In this document: positions 17,330 through 26,955 of the stretch, in pieces
Numbering within the stretch: position 1 is the stretch's first letter
Layout of the letters: each line of letters starts with the position of its first letter
Position numbers and translations under genes: made by a program
NCBI GenBank assembly: GCA_030704425.1
Contig: JAPDHM010000001.1
Span: 558,001 to 622,000, forward strand
Direction of reading: 5' to 3'
Length of the DNA stretch: 64,000 nucleotides
Origin: Rhodobacteraceae bacterium IMCC1909
GTDB lineage: Bacteria; Pseudomonadota; Alphaproteobacteria; Rhodobacterales; Rhodobacteraceae
Notes under the pieces: generated by a model
Told to the model about the DNA's origin: nothing
The model's input: only the letters and a program-made list of their open reading frames with translations
Databases searched by the model: none

Positions 17330-18139
17330 GTGTCTGCCGGGATAGGTGGGTATGAAGATTATTTACGACCCACGACTGTGCGCACTGCAAAAAGGATATT
17401 TTATGAATTTCTCATTCTTTGGACAAAAAACTACAGAAGGCTGCGTGATCAATATCGTCGCAGGGCACAGAATAAAACTCTTGAACAGCGTTGGGCGCGC
17501 AAATCTGATAGGCCCCCCGTGGCGCAGGCCAATGGCCCGTTGGGGCTTGATCTCTGTGAGTTTCACTACATAAACTTGAAACATCGTAAGGACCGGCGGG
17601 CGGAAATCCAATCTGAATTTAAGGCACTCGGCGTAACGCGCTTTGCGCGCTTTGAGGCGATTGCAGATGCTAATGGTGCGCTGGGCTGCGCCAAATCTCA
17701 TGAAACCATTCTTTCGTCGGCGTCAATCTCTGAAGATCAGCCGCTCATGATTTGCGAGGATGATTGCCAATCTATTGCAGATCGCGCGGCAATAGATGCA
17801 GTGATTGAGGAGTTTTTCTATAACACGCATTTGGATGTGCTGTGTCTCGCTTATAATGCGAAAAACGGGTTTGCGATTTCGCAAAACCTGATGATTACCT
17901 CTGATACGCAGATGATGAGTTGTTTATTTTAAAGGCCGCGGCAAGTGCAGAGGTGTTGGGATGCGCGCGCTTCAGCGTGGAGAACCTCTCGCGCGGGGGC
18001 GGGGTTTGACTATGCGATTGACCAGGTTTGGAAGCGGGCGCAGCGGCAGATGTTTTTTGCCCGCACGAAAGATCATTTCGCCGGGCAGCGGCCGTCTTTT
18101 TCAGACATCGAAAAAAGTCATCAAGATTATGGGGTATAA
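17330..18139 (+). pseudogene. Broken second glycosyltransferase family 25 gene
   Basis: A GT25 N-terminal motif (FHYINLKHRKDRRAEI), a CAKSHETIL segment and an acidic motif (MICEDDCQS) lie in one frame that stops at 17930. A conserved stretch (ILKAAASAEVLGCARFSVEN then LSRGGG) continues in another frame from about 17925 to 18003. The final stretch (DYAIDQVWKRAQRQMFFART then KDHFAGQRPSFSDI) returns to the first frame and ends at 18139. Two compensating indels near 17925 and 18003 (the latter at GGGGGCGGGG) are therefore required. The first 60-70 residues before FHYIN are not recognisably GT25, so the original start is uncertain. Confidence 0.75.
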
Positions 18140-18166
18140 TCCGGCGTCATAAGTGCTGGGGTCGCA

Positions 18167-19357
18167 TCATAAACCCGCTTTAATCGCCTGCCCAGCCACC
18201 CAGCCAGAGGACCAGGCCCATTGGAAATTATACCCGCCGAGCCAGCCGGTGACATCCACACATTCGCCTATGAAATAGAGACCGGTTTGGGTTTTTGCCA
18301 TCATGGTTTTGGACGAGAGCGCAGCCGTATCCACCCCGCCGACCATCACCTCGGCGGTGCGATAGCCTTCGGTGCCGGCTGGGGTAAGCTGCCATTGGGT
18401 TAGGCGCGCGGTCAGATCGTCCAATTGCACGGCTGTGAGATCGGCGATGCGCTCGGGCAGGACGAGATCATTCAGCACCACGGGCACCAGCCGGGCTGGC
18501 AGAAGGCGGGTGAAGATGGTTAGTGGTGATTTGCGTCCTTCGGTTTCCTTTGCCTCTCTGACCGTGCGGAGCAGCTCCTCTTCTGGCAAAAGACCCAGAG
18601 TGAGTACGTCGCCGGGCGACCAATAGCTAGACACTTGCAAAGCCGCCGGCCCGGACAGGCCGCGGTGGGTGAAAAGCACAGCTTCGTCAAAGGCGGTGCC
18701 ATTGGTTTGTAATCGCGCGGGGGCCGCGACGCCGCTTATAGCCTTAAAAGCTTCATGCTGCGCGCCGGAAAAGGTGAAGGGCACCAATCCTGCATAGGTT
18801 TCGGTCACAGGAAGGCCGAATTTCTGGGCGAGGCGGAGGGCAAAGTCAGTGGCCCCCATCTTTGGGATGGGCTTGCCACCGCAGGCCACCACAAGATTAC
18901 GCGCTGTGACTGCGCGCGGCCCATGCGGGTTGCTGAGCTGGATCCAGTAACCACCTTCAATCTTTGTGACGGATTGCACGGAGGTGTTGACCTGGACCTG
19001 CCCGCCGGCCTCGGCCACGCCTTTGAGAAGCATGGCGACAATCTCCTTAGCGGAGGTGTCACAAAACAATTGCCCCAGTGTTTTCTCGTGATAGGCAATA
19101 CCGCTGCGTGCCACCCAATCGATGAAATCCCATTGCGTGTAGCGGGCCAATGCGGATTTGGCGAAATGTGGATTGCGGCTGATATAATTCTCCGCCGAGG
19201 CATATAGATTGGTGAAGTTACACCGTCCGCCGCCGCTGATGCGAATTTTCCCGCCTGCGGCCTTGGCATGATCGATCACCAAGCATTTGCCCGGCGCTTG
19301 CGCGGCGCAGATCAACCCAGCGGCTCCTGCGCCGATAATGAGTGTGTCAAAGTCCAT
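18167..19357 (-). CDS. HI0933/BaiN-like NAD(P)/FAD-dependent oxidoreductase
   Basis: A 396-residue flavoprotein of the HI0933 (YhiN/BaiN) family. The N-terminal FAD motif DTLIIGAGAAGLICAAQAPG lies near residues 4-23, followed by KIRISGGGRCNFTN, the family's most diagnostic motif, near 36-50. The C-terminus has GGVDTAALSSKTM and GLYFIGECVDVTGWLGGYNF, which closes the FAD site. Physiological substrates of this family are poorly known. It runs opposite to the surrounding dcw genes, so together with the glycosyltransferases it splits murD from ftsW. Confidence 0.9.
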   Translation of the reverse strand: MDFDTLIIGAGAAGLICAAQAPGKCLVIDHAKAAGGKIRISGGGRCNFTNLYASAENYISRNPHFAKSALARYTQWDFIDWVARSGIAYHEKTLGQLFCDTSAKEIVAMLLKGVAEAGGQVQVNTSVQSVTKIEGGYWIQLSNPHGPRAVTARNLVVACGGKPIPKMGATDFALRLAQKFGLPVTETYAGLVPFTFSGAQHEAFKAISGVAAPARLQTNGTAFDEAVLFTHRGLSGPAALQVSSYWSPGDVLTLGLLPEEELLRTVREAKETEGRKSPLTIFTRLLPARLVPVVLNDLVLPERIADLTAVQLDDLTARLTQWQLTPAGTEGYRTAEVMVGGVDTAALSSKTMMAKTQTGLYFIGECVDVTGWLGGYNFQWAWSSGWVAGQAIKAGL

Positions 19358-19477
19358 AGGCGATGACTTGCCTGTTGTGGCGCAAATGGCAAGGCAATTG
19401 GCACTGGAAAAATGCGCAGAGTCCGGCTAACATTGGTTCAGACCTCAAAAATGGGGCGCAGTACAGGCGGTTTTAAG

Positions 19478-20638
19478 ATGACAGAGATGGTACATGGGCC
19501 TTTGCCCGTTGAAGTGCGCGATCCAATTTTACCCCGGTGGTGGCGAACCGTGGATCGGTGGACGATGGCCAGTGTTTTGTTTTTGTTTATCTTTGGTTTG
19601 ATCCTAGCCCTTGCAGCCTCTCCCCCTTTGGCAGAGCGCAACAATCTTGATGCGTTTCATTATGTGCACCGACAAGCGGTCTTTGGGGGTTTGGCCCTCC
19701 TTGCCATGACCATCACATCAATGATGTCTCCCGATACGGTGCGGCGCTGGGCCACGGTGGGGTTTGGCTGTGCGCTCCTGGCGTTGATCTTGCTGCCGAT
19801 CTTCGGAACAGATTTCGGCAAGGGCGCGACACGCTGGTATTCGTTTGGCTTTGCCTCTGTGCAGCCCTCTGAATTTATCAAACCGGTCTTTGTTGTGTTT
19901 TCAGCTTGGTTGATCTCTGCCTCCTTTGAGCCAGGCGGACCTCCGGGCCGGATGATGTCTTTTGCCTTGGCAGTGGTGATCACCGGGTTTTTGGCGCTCC
20001 AACCGGATTTTGGTCAGGCCAGTTTGATCCTCTTTTCTTGGGGCGTTATGTATTTTTGCGCCGGAGCGCCGCTTTTGTTCATTCTATCCATGGCCGCAGC
20101 AACGGTTTTGGCCGGCTTTTTTGCCTATAATTACAGCGAGCATTTCGCGAGGCGTATTGACGGCTATATGGCGGCAGACGTGGATCCCAATACCCAGCTT
20201 GGATATGCGGCCAATGCCATTCAGGAGGGCGGCTTGTTTGGTGTGGGCACCGGTGAAGGCTCCGTGAAATGGTCCTTGCCTGATGCTCATACGGATTTCA
20301 TCATTGCTGTGGCCGCTGAGGAATATGGCGTTTTGATGGTTCTCGTCATTCTGGGGCTCTTTGCTGTGATCGTTTTGCGAACGCTGGCCCGTTTGGTGCA
20401 AGAGCGGAACCTTTTTGTGCGTCTGGCCGGGACGGGTTTGGTGTCCATGTTTGGGGTGCAAGCCATGATCAACATGGGTGTTGCGGTGCGTTTGCTGCCG
20501 GCTAAGGGCATGACCTTGCCCTTCGTCAGCTATGGCGGTTCATCTTTGATTGCTGGCGGCATTGCTCTGGGCATGATCCTGGCCTTGACGCGCAGCCGCC
20601 CCCAAGGGGCTTTGAGTGCTGTGATGCGTGGATATTGA
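19478..20638 (+). CDS. ftsW: Septal peptidoglycan polymerase FtsW (SEDS family)
   Basis: A 386-residue SEDS glycosyltransferase that polymerises lipid II at the septum with FtsI. It has about ten transmembrane helices. Family motifs include [10 protein letters not shown] near residue 118, [24 protein letters not shown] near 175, an [11 protein letters not shown] segment near 330 and the C-terminal [16 protein letters not shown] near 340-355. ATG at 19478 (start of MTEMVHG) is chosen because the upstream in-frame extension is not membrane-protein-like and has no ribosome site. The murG ATG follows after one base. Confidence 0.96.
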   Translation: MTEMVHGPLPVEVRDPILPRWWRTVDRWTMASVLFLFIFGLILALAASPPLAERNNLDAFHYVHRQAVFGGLALLAMTITSMMSPDTVRRWATVGFGCALLALILLPIFGTDFGKGATRWYSFGFASVQPSEFIKPVFVVFSAWLISASFEPGGPPGRMMSFALAVVITGFLALQPDFGQASLILFSWGVMYFCAGAPLLFILSMAAATVLAGFFAYNYSEHFARRIDGYMAADVDPNTQLGYAANAIQEGGLFGVGTGEGSVKWSLPDAHTDFIIAVAAEEYGVLMVLVILGLFAVIVLRTLARLVQERNLFVRLAGTGLVSMFGVQAMINMGVAVRLLPAKGMTLPFVSYGGSSLIAGGIALGMILALTRSRPQGALSAVMRGY

Positions 20639-20639
20639 T

Positions 20640-21734
20640 ATGACACAACCTCCTCTTTTGGTTCTCGCAGCCGGTGGGACCGGCGGCCATATGTTCCCGG
20701 CGCAGGCCGTGGCTGAGGTCATGTTGGCGCGTGGCTGGCGGGTGGTTTTGTCCACCGATGCCCGCGGCGCGCGCTACACGGGCGGGTTTCCATCTGATGT
20801 TGTGATTGAGCAAGTCTCCAGCGCCACTTTTGCCAAGGGCGGGCTGATGAGCAAAATCTTGGTTCCAATCCGTATTGCATTGGGCATCACCACCGCACGG
20901 CGCAAAATGCGCCGGGATCGGCCAAATGTTGTGGTGGGCTTTGGCGGTTATCCGGCGATACCGGCGATGGGGGCTGCGACCTCGCTTGGTGTGCCTTGTA
21001 TGTTGCATGAGCAAAACGGGGTCCTGGGTCGCGTCAATCAATTGTTTGCGCCGCGGGTCAATCAAATCGCCTGCGGCACATGGCCGACTGCATTGCCGCA
21101 CGGGCTCACGGGGCACCATGTGGGCAATCCGGTGCGGGCGGAGATTTTGGCGCGCCATGCTGCGGGCTATATCGAGCCTGGCGATCATCCCATGAGCCTT
21201 TTGGTTATCGGGGGGTCGCAGGGGGCGCGGATCTTATCAGATGTGGTGCCTGCGGCGATTGCGTTATTGCCAAAGAGCTTGCTCCACAACCTGCGGATTG
21301 CCCAACAGGCCCGCGAAGAGGATCGCGCGCGGGTGCAGGCTGCCTATGACGATATGGGGCTACGCGCCGATGTCCGGTCGTTTTTCGACGACATTCCCGA
21401 GCGCATGAGTGAGGCGCAGCTGGTGATTAGCCGCTCTGGTGCCTCTTCTGTGGCCGATATTTCTGTTATTGGCCGCCCATCGATTTTTGTCCCGCTGGCG
21501 GCAGCCATTCGTGATGAGCAAACCGCCAATGCTCGCGAATTGGTCGCTGCGGGGGGGGCGCGGCTTCTGACCGAAGACGCCTTTATGCCCGAGGCTTTGG
21601 CCGCTGAAATTCAAGATATATTAACCAATGGCCCTCAAGCCCAATCCATGGCCGAGGTGGCGTTGCGCTGCGCCAAACCTGAAGCGGCAAACACCCTTGC
21701 GGATATGATCGAGGCCTTGGCCGGGGAGACGTGA
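20640..21734 (+). CDS. murG: Lipid II synthase MurG (GlcNAc transferase)
   Basis: A 364-residue GT28 enzyme that transfers GlcNAc from UDP-GlcNAc to lipid I at the inner face of the membrane. The N-terminal glycine-rich loop [17 protein letters not shown] is near residues 9-25, a second G-loop [15 protein letters not shown] near 95, GGSQGAR near 190, and the nucleotide-binding [11 protein letters not shown] near 265. ATG at 20640 lies 1 nt after the ftsW stop; an in-frame GTG at 20628 overlaps ftsW. Confidence 0.97.
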   Translation: MTQPPLLVLAAGGTGGHMFPAQAVAEVMLARGWRVVLSTDARGARYTGGFPSDVVIEQVSSATFAKGGLMSKILVPIRIALGITTARRKMRRDRPNVVVGFGGYPAIPAMGAATSLGVPCMLHEQNGVLGRVNQLFAPRVNQIACGTWPTALPHGLTGHHVGNPVRAEILARHAAGYIEPGDHPMSLLVIGGSQGARILSDVVPAAIALLPKSLLHNLRIAQQAREEDRARVQAAYDDMGLRADVRSFFDDIPERMSEAQLVISRSGASSVADISVIGRPSIFVPLAAAIRDEQTANARELVAAGGARLLTEDAFMPEALAAEIQDILTNGPQAQSMAEVALRCAKPEAANTLADMIEALAGET

Positions 21735-23125
21735 TGAATAAAGTAACCAAACTGCCTGGCGACATTGGCGCGATTCATTTTGTGGGGATCGGCGGCATTG
21801 GCATGTCCGGCATTGCCGAAGTTCTTTTGGATCAGGGATATCGGGTGCAGGGATCTGACTTGAAATCCTCAAAGATCACCCGGCGGCTTGAGCGTTTGGG
21901 CGCCACCGTGTTTTTGGGGCAGAGGGCTGAGAACTTGGCCGGTGCTGAGGTGATTGTTGTCTCCACAGCCATCAAGCCGGGAAACCCTGAATTGGATGAG
22001 GCGCGCAAGGCCGGCTTGCCGGTGGTGCGGCGTGCAGAAATGCTGGCGGAATTGATGCGGCTCAAGTCGAATGTGGCCGTGGCCGGCACCCATGGTAAGA
22101 CAACCACAACGACGATGGTCTCAACCTTGCTGCATGCGGGTGGGTTTGATCCGACGGTGGTGAATGGCGGCGTCATTCATGCGTTTGAATCCAACGCCCG
22201 CACGGGCCAGGGAGAATGGATGGTCGTTGAGGCGGATGAAAGTGACGGCACATTCAATCGCCTGCCTGCGACCATTGCCGTGGTCACCAATATTGATCCT
22301 GAGCATATGGAGCATTGGGGCAGTTTCGACAAACTGCGCCAGGGCTTCTTCGAATTTGTGCATAATATCCCATTTTATGGTTTGGCTGTCTGCAACACTG
22401 ATCACGCCGAAGTGCAGGCTTTGGTCGGTCGCATTACCGATCGCCGGGTCATGACCTATGGGTTCAACGCCCAAGCGGATGTGCGGGCTGTCAATCTCGC
22501 CTATGAAAAGGGTGCGGCGTTTTTTGATATGGCGCTGCGCGATGGCCGGGTGATTGCCGGTTGCACCCTGCCAATGCCGGGTGATCATAATGTCTCGAAT
22601 GCTCTGGCGGCGGTGGCCGTGGCGCTGCATTTGGGTATGAGCGCGGAGACGATCTGCGATAGCTTGAAGAGTTTTAAGGGCGTTAATCGCCGCTTCACGC
22701 GGGTGGCAGAAATTGACGGGGTTACAGTGATCGATGACTATGCTCATCATCCTGTGGAAATTGCCGCCGCTCTCAAAGCGGCACGCCAATCACATGCGGG
22801 CCGGATCATGGCCGTGCATCAACCGCATCGCTACTCGCGTCTCAGTGACCTGTTCGAAGAATTTTGCACCTGTTTTAATGATGCAGATGTGGTTGGGATC
22901 ACGGATATTTTCGCCGCAGGCGAGGCGCCCATTGAGGGGGCGGACCGTGACAGCCTTGTCGCTGGATTGACCAATCACGGGCATCGCAATGCGGTTGCGG
23001 TTGCCGATGAAGCAACGCTCGGCGCTTTTCTTGCCGAGCAATGCAGACCCGGTGATATGTTAATCTGCCTTGGGGCGGGCTCGATCTCTGCTTGGGCGCA
23101 TGGGCTGGCAGGAAAGGTTGAATAA
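21734..23125 (+). CDS. murC: UDP-MurNAc--L-alanine ligase MurC
   Basis: A 463-residue ligase that adds L-Ala to UDP-MurNAc, the first stem-peptide step. The N-terminal [17 protein letters not shown] lies near residue 14-30, the P-loop [14 protein letters not shown] near 115-128, EADESDGTF near 170 and [10 protein letters not shown] near 335. The murG stop (TGA) and the murC ATG share one A; GGGGAG sits 5 nt upstream. It ends the second dcw block, 3 nt from the convergent EamA gene. Confidence 0.97.
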   Translation: MNKVTKLPGDIGAIHFVGIGGIGMSGIAEVLLDQGYRVQGSDLKSSKITRRLERLGATVFLGQRAENLAGAEVIVVSTAIKPGNPELDEARKAGLPVVRRAEMLAELMRLKSNVAVAGTHGKTTTTTMVSTLLHAGGFDPTVVNGGVIHAFESNARTGQGEWMVVEADESDGTFNRLPATIAVVTNIDPEHMEHWGSFDKLRQGFFEFVHNIPFYGLAVCNTDHAEVQALVGRITDRRVMTYGFNAQADVRAVNLAYEKGAAFFDMALRDGRVIAGCTLPMPGDHNVSNALAAVAVALHLGMSAETICDSLKSFKGVNRRFTRVAEIDGVTVIDDYAHHPVEIAAALKAARQSHAGRIMAVHQPHRYSRLSDLFEEFCTCFNDADVVGITDIFAAGEAPIEGADRDSLVAGLTNHGHRNAVAVADEATLGAFLAEQCRPGDMLICLGAGSISAWAHGLAGKVE

Positions 23126-23128
23126 GCG

Positions 23129-24007
23129 CTAGGCGGAGCCCTTGCTGGGGCGGGTTGCAAGATAGACCCCGCCACCTGATACGAGAAGACCAACCCAAGC
23201 CAAAAGAGGCATTGGCTCGTCCAGGGTGAGCCAAGCGATCAAAGCGGCCAGCGGCGGGACCAGGAACAGCAGGGTCGAAACCCGAGAGACTTGCCCGGCG
23301 CGGATCATAGCCAGCAAAAGACCAACCGCCACCACAGAATTTCCAATGACCAAATAGGCCAGTGCCCAATAGAATGATGGCGTCCAATTTACCGCGGCAA
23401 TTTTGGCCCAGTTCAGAAAGGGCAAAAGCCCCAGGAGCCCGGCGCTATAGCCAATCAAATTGGCGCTCACCGGGTGATGCGACAAGCCAAAGCGTTTTTC
23501 CCAAAGGGTCGCGAGGGTTATCCCGGCTAAGGCCAATGCGGCAAAACCAAAGCCTGCCAGTGGCGGCGGCCCAATCTCCAGACGCGCGACGATGACCGTG
23601 AGGGTGCCGACCAGGGCAATAGCAAGGCCAAGCCATTGCAGCCAGCTGACCGCTTCGCCTGTCCAGCGTGGCGCCAAAAGGGCGACCAAAATGGGCTGCA
23701 AGGCGAAGATGAGCGCCGCGGTGCCAGCGGCCACGCCATTGACAAAGGAAAAATACGCCATGCCGAAATAGACGGTTTGCATCAAGAACCCCACAAACCC
23801 AAGATGAAGGTAACCGCTGAGGGTTTTGGGTAGCGGTGGGCGCAAGACCGCAAATAAGGCCGCCATTATGGCAATAACGGCCGCAAACCGCAAAGCCAGC
23901 AAAGCCATGGGGGCGGCATCGACAAGGGCCACTTTGGCCACCACATAACCTGCCGACCAAAGCAGCAGGAACAAAAGAGGTGTGATGGCCAGCCAAAGAC
24001 GTTGCAT
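23129..24007 (-). CDS. EamA/DMT-family membrane transporter
   Basis: A 292-residue protein with ten predicted hydrophobic helices arranged as two EamA repeats (first half about residues 10-135, second about 150-285). It is typical of drug/metabolite transporters such as RhtA/YdcZ-type exporters. The substrate is unknown. It lies on the minus strand between murC and murB, breaking the normally continuous dcw order. The first repeat contains GYVVAKVALVDAAPMALLAL and the second GNSVVAVGLLLAMI. Confidence 0.88.
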   Translation of the reverse strand: MQRLWLAITPLLFLLLWSAGYVVAKVALVDAAPMALLALRFAAVIAIMAALFAVLRPPLPKTLSGYLHLGFVGFLMQTVYFGMAYFSFVNGVAAGTAALIFALQPILVALLAPRWTGEAVSWLQWLGLAIALVGTLTVIVARLEIGPPPLAGFGFAALALAGITLATLWEKRFGLSHHPVSANLIGYSAGLLGLLPFLNWAKIAAVNWTPSFYWALAYLVIGNSVVAVGLLLAMIRAGQVSRVSTLLFLVPPLAALIAWLTLDEPMPLLAWVGLLVSGGGVYLATRPSKGSA

Positions 24008-24137
24008 GGGGTCTCCTCAGATCGATGGGCTTAGGATGGATCATTTTGGGGGACAGATGTACAGTGTGATTTGACCTAACGGCTTTGACTTGGCGGCCAT
24101 GATCCGGTCTAAGCAAAGAGACTTAACTAAGGCGTAG

Positions 24138-25067
24138 ATGATGAATCTTCCAACTCCCCGAGGGCGCTTGACGCTGAACCGCTCTTTGGCGGATCTCACA
24201 TGGCTGCGTGTGGGGGGGCGCGCGGATGCGGTGTTCCAACCGGCTGATCGGCAGGATTTGGCCGAATTTTTAGTGCAACTGCCACAAGAAAATGCGATTT
24301 TTCCAATGGGCGTCGGGTCGAACCTGATCGTACGGGATGGCGGGTTGCGGGCGGTGGTGATCCGTCTGGGGCGCGGTTTCAACGCGATTGAAATGGACGG
24401 TGATATGATCCATTGCGGTGCGGCGGCCTTGGACAGCCATGTTGCGCGCAAAGCGGCGGAGGCCGGTCTTGATCTGACGTTTCTGCGCACGATCCCTGGC
24501 ACTTTGGGCGGCGCGCTCAAGATGAACGCCGGCTGTTATGGGGCATATATCGCTGATGCTTTTGTCGGCGCAAGTGGCTATGATCGAGCCGGCCGCGCGG
24601 TATCCTATGACGCGAAAACCCTTGGTTTTTCTTACCGCAGCAGCGATTTGCCGCAAGATGTGGTCATCACCGATATCACATTGCGGGCTTTGGGCCGGGA
24701 CGAGCCGGAGCGGCTGCATCAAAATATGGCGGCGCAACTGGCCAAGCGTGATGAGACACAGCCCACAAAGGACCGTACCGCGGGCAGCACCTTTCGCAAT
24801 CCGGCCGGATTCAGTTCGACAGGTCAGGCCGATGATGTCCACGACCTCAAGGCTTGGAGCTTGATTGACGCGGCCGGATGCCGAGGGCTTGAGCTGGGCG
24901 GGGCGCAAATGTCACCTAAACATCCCAACTTCTTAATTAACACGGGCACGGCCACGGCAAAAGATCTTGAAGCATTGGGGGAATTGGTGCGAAAAAAGGT
25001 TTACGATAAGAGTGGTTTGACGTTAGAGTGGGAAGTAATGAGGGTCGGAGACCCCATGGACGATTAA
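24138..25067 (+). CDS. murB: UDP-N-acetylenolpyruvoylglucosamine reductase MurB
   Basis: A 309-residue FAD enzyme that reduces UDP-GlcNAc-enolpyruvate to UDP-MurNAc with NADPH. Motifs include [15 protein letters not shown] near residue 23, the FAD-binding [15 protein letters not shown] near 55, [17 protein letters not shown] near 120, and [10 protein letters not shown] near 215 with the catalytic Ser of a type I/II MurB. The second codon is also ATG; either could serve. A perfect 16-bp palindrome follows the stop. Confidence 0.96.
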   Translation: MMNLPTPRGRLTLNRSLADLTWLRVGGRADAVFQPADRQDLAEFLVQLPQENAIFPMGVGSNLIVRDGGLRAVVIRLGRGFNAIEMDGDMIHCGAAALDSHVARKAAEAGLDLTFLRTIPGTLGGALKMNAGCYGAYIADAFVGASGYDRAGRAVSYDAKTLGFSYRSSDLPQDVVITDITLRALGRDEPERLHQNMAAQLAKRDETQPTKDRTAGSTFRNPAGFSSTGQADDVHDLKAWSLIDAAGCRGLELGGAQMSPKHPNFLINTGTATAKDLEALGELVRKKVYDKSGLTLEWEVMRVGDPMDD

Positions 25068-25068
25068 A

Positions 25069-25084
25069 CGCGATTTAAATCGCG
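25069..25084. promoter_or_regulatory. Perfect 16-bp palindrome between murB and ddl
   Basis: CGCGATTTAAATCGCG begins 2 nt after the murB stop and is a perfect palindrome. As DNA it could be a dimeric regulator site; as RNA a 6-bp stem with a TTAA loop. No T run follows, so it is not a classical terminator. A weaker GCCCC/GGGC hairpin follows at about 25095-25108. Confidence 0.35.
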
Positions 25085-25132
25085 GCAACAAAAGCCCCAA
25101 AGAGGGCGAAATATTGAGCGAGAACAGTGGGT

Positions 25133-26047
25133 ATGTCGAGCAGGACTCCCAAGACTGTGGCCGTTTTGATGGGTGGGCTAGGCGCAGAGCGCGCGGTTTC
25201 CCTGTCGACAGGTCAAGAATGCGCCACTGCGTTACGGCAGGTGGGCTATCGGGTTGTTGAGATTGATGCGGGCGCCGATCTCGTTGCCGATTTGCAGCGG
25301 GTGCAGCCCGATGTGGTCTTCAACGCGCTGCATGGTCGATGGGGCGAGGATGGCTGTGTGCAGGGTGTGCTGGAATGGATGCAAATTCCATACACGCATT
25401 CAGGTGTGCTCAGCTCAGCGCTGGCAATGGATAAAGAAAAAACCAAAGAGGTCTTCCGCGCCGAAGGCCTGCCGGTTGTCGAGAGCTTGTTGATTGCACG
25501 CGCAGATCAGGGCGAGACGCATCCGATGGCACTGCCTTATGTGATTAAACCTAACAATGAAGGATCCTCTGTTGGGGTCTATTTGGTCGAAGAGGGCGCG
25601 CTTTCCCCGCCGCCCATGTCGGATGATATGCCCGATGTGGTCATGGTGGAAGCCTTCGCGCCGGGCCGTGAGCTGACCACAACCGTATTGGGTGAGCGGG
25701 CTCTGACGGTCACGGATATTTTGACCGATCGCTGGTATGACTATGATGCGAAATATGTCGAAGGCGGGTCTCAGCACATCGTGCCGGCCAATTTACCTCA
25801 GGATATTTTCTTGGCATGTTTGGACTATGCTCTGAAAGCGCATGAGGTTTTGGGTTGCCGCGGAATCTCCCGCACAGATTTTCGTTGGGACGAGGGCCGC
25901 GGGTTGGATGGTTTGGTCCTCCTGGAAACCAACACCCAGCCCGGTATGACACCAACGTCGCTCTCGCCAGAACAGGCTGAAGCGGTGGGTATTTTTTTTC
26001 CCGATTTGTGCAAATTTTTGGTGGAGGATGCCTCATGCAACCGTTAA
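25133..26047 (+). CDS. ddl: D-alanine--D-alanine ligase
   Basis: A 304-residue ATP-grasp enzyme that makes D-Ala-D-Ala for MurF. The N-terminal VLMGGLGAERAVSLSTG is near residues 11-27, NALHGRWGEDGCVQG near 66, YVIKPNNEGSSVGV near 142, and the C-terminal metal/ATP site VLLETNTQPGMTPTSL near 262-277. ATG at 25133 is preferred over GTG at 25127. The gene ends inside the first codons of ftsQ (13-nt overlap). Confidence 0.95.
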   Translation: MSSRTPKTVAVLMGGLGAERAVSLSTGQECATALRQVGYRVVEIDAGADLVADLQRVQPDVVFNALHGRWGEDGCVQGVLEWMQIPYTHSGVLSSALAMDKEKTKEVFRAEGLPVVESLLIARADQGETHPMALPYVIKPNNEGSSVGVYLVEEGALSPPPMSDDMPDVVMVEAFAPGRELTTTVLGERALTVTDILTDRWYDYDAKYVEGGSQHIVPANLPQDIFLACLDYALKAHEVLGCRGISRTDFRWDEGRGLDGLVLLETNTQPGMTPTSLSPEQAEAVGIFFPDLCKFLVEDASCNR

Positions 26048-26955
26048 GTGCACCCCCTAGACTGATTGCGCCAAAACGTAGCGTGGAAACCTATGTCGCG
26101 GTGGATCCGGCACCGTCGGTTCTGAGCTATCGGATGCAGCGCCTGTGGCTCACACCGATTTTTCGCGCCTTTGTGCGGGTGGGGCTGCCAGCCGTTTCAA
26201 TTGTGGGTTTGGTTTGGATGTTTTTGTCCCATGATGAAAATCGGGCCTATCTGCGCGGTTTGGTACAAGAGGCACAGGTCAGCGTGCAAAATCAACCGGT
26301 GCACCAATTGCAAACCTTGACCATTGAGGGCGCATCGCCGCTCTTGGCGCAGGAAATTCGGACAGAATTTGGTGATCTCTTTCCCATCAGTGCTTTTGAA
26401 TTGGATCTTGAGGCCGTGCGCCGCTGGATCATGGATATTGCTTCGGTGGAGCATGCAGCGGTGATTGCATCCCCCGGCGGTTTGCTTTCGGTGCAGGTCA
26501 GCGAAATTGCGCCAGAGTTCATTTGGCGCACAGTCGAGGGCCTGCAACTGGTCTCGTCGCAGGGCGAGGTGTTGCGCCGGGTTGAGCGGCGCGCTGATTT
26601 TGCGCATCTGCCTTTGATTGCCGGAGAGGGGGCTTTGGAGGCCCTCCCGGAGGCACGGGCTTTGCTGCAGACCGCCGCGCCGGTCGTCGATAGATTGCGC
26701 GGTTTGGTGCGCATTGGTGAGCGGCGTTGGGATGTGGTGCTGCTTGATGGGCAAACGATTGCCCTGCCAGAAGCCAATCCTGATCCTGTTTTGGCGCAAG
26801 TTCTCGTGCTGAGCGCGGCGCAGGATCTGTTTGAGCGTGATATCTTGATGATGGATTTTCGCAATCCACGCCGTCCTACTTTGCGTCTACGTCCGCAAGC
26901 TCTGGCGGGGTTGAAGCAGGTTAAGGGCGTGACATTTTCGGAGTTTGCCAAATGA
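26035..26955 (+). CDS. ftsQ: Cell division protein FtsQ
   Basis: A 306-residue bitopic divisome protein: cytoplasmic tail of about 50 residues, one transmembrane helix (VGLPAVSIVGLVWMFL, about 52-67), then a periplasmic POTRA domain (LQTLTIEGASPLLAQEI near 95) and the FtsQ beta domain. It scaffolds FtsL/FtsB and activates septal synthesis. ATG at 26035 has a perfect GGAGG at 26023-26027 inside the end of ddl, so the two are translationally coupled. Its stop overlaps ftsA (ATGA). Confidence 0.95.
   Translation: MQPLSAPPRLIAPKRSVETYVAVDPAPSVLSYRMQRLWLTPIFRAFVRVGLPAVSIVGLVWMFLSHDENRAYLRGLVQEAQVSVQNQPVHQLQTLTIEGASPLLAQEIRTEFGDLFPISAFELDLEAVRRWIMDIASVEHAAVIASPGGLLSVQVSEIAPEFIWRTVEGLQLVSSQGEVLRRVERRADFAHLPLIAGEGALEALPEARALLQTAAPVVDRLRGLVRIGERRWDVVLLDGQTIALPEANPDPVLAQVLVLSAAQDLFERDILMMDFRNPRRPTLRLRPQALAGLKQVKGVTFSEFAK

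Noticed and set aside
15364-19411. Insertion sequence or prophage as cause of the murD-ftsW split
   Set aside because: No transposase, integrase, terminal inverted repeat or target duplication was seen; only glycosyltransferase and flavoprotein sequences.
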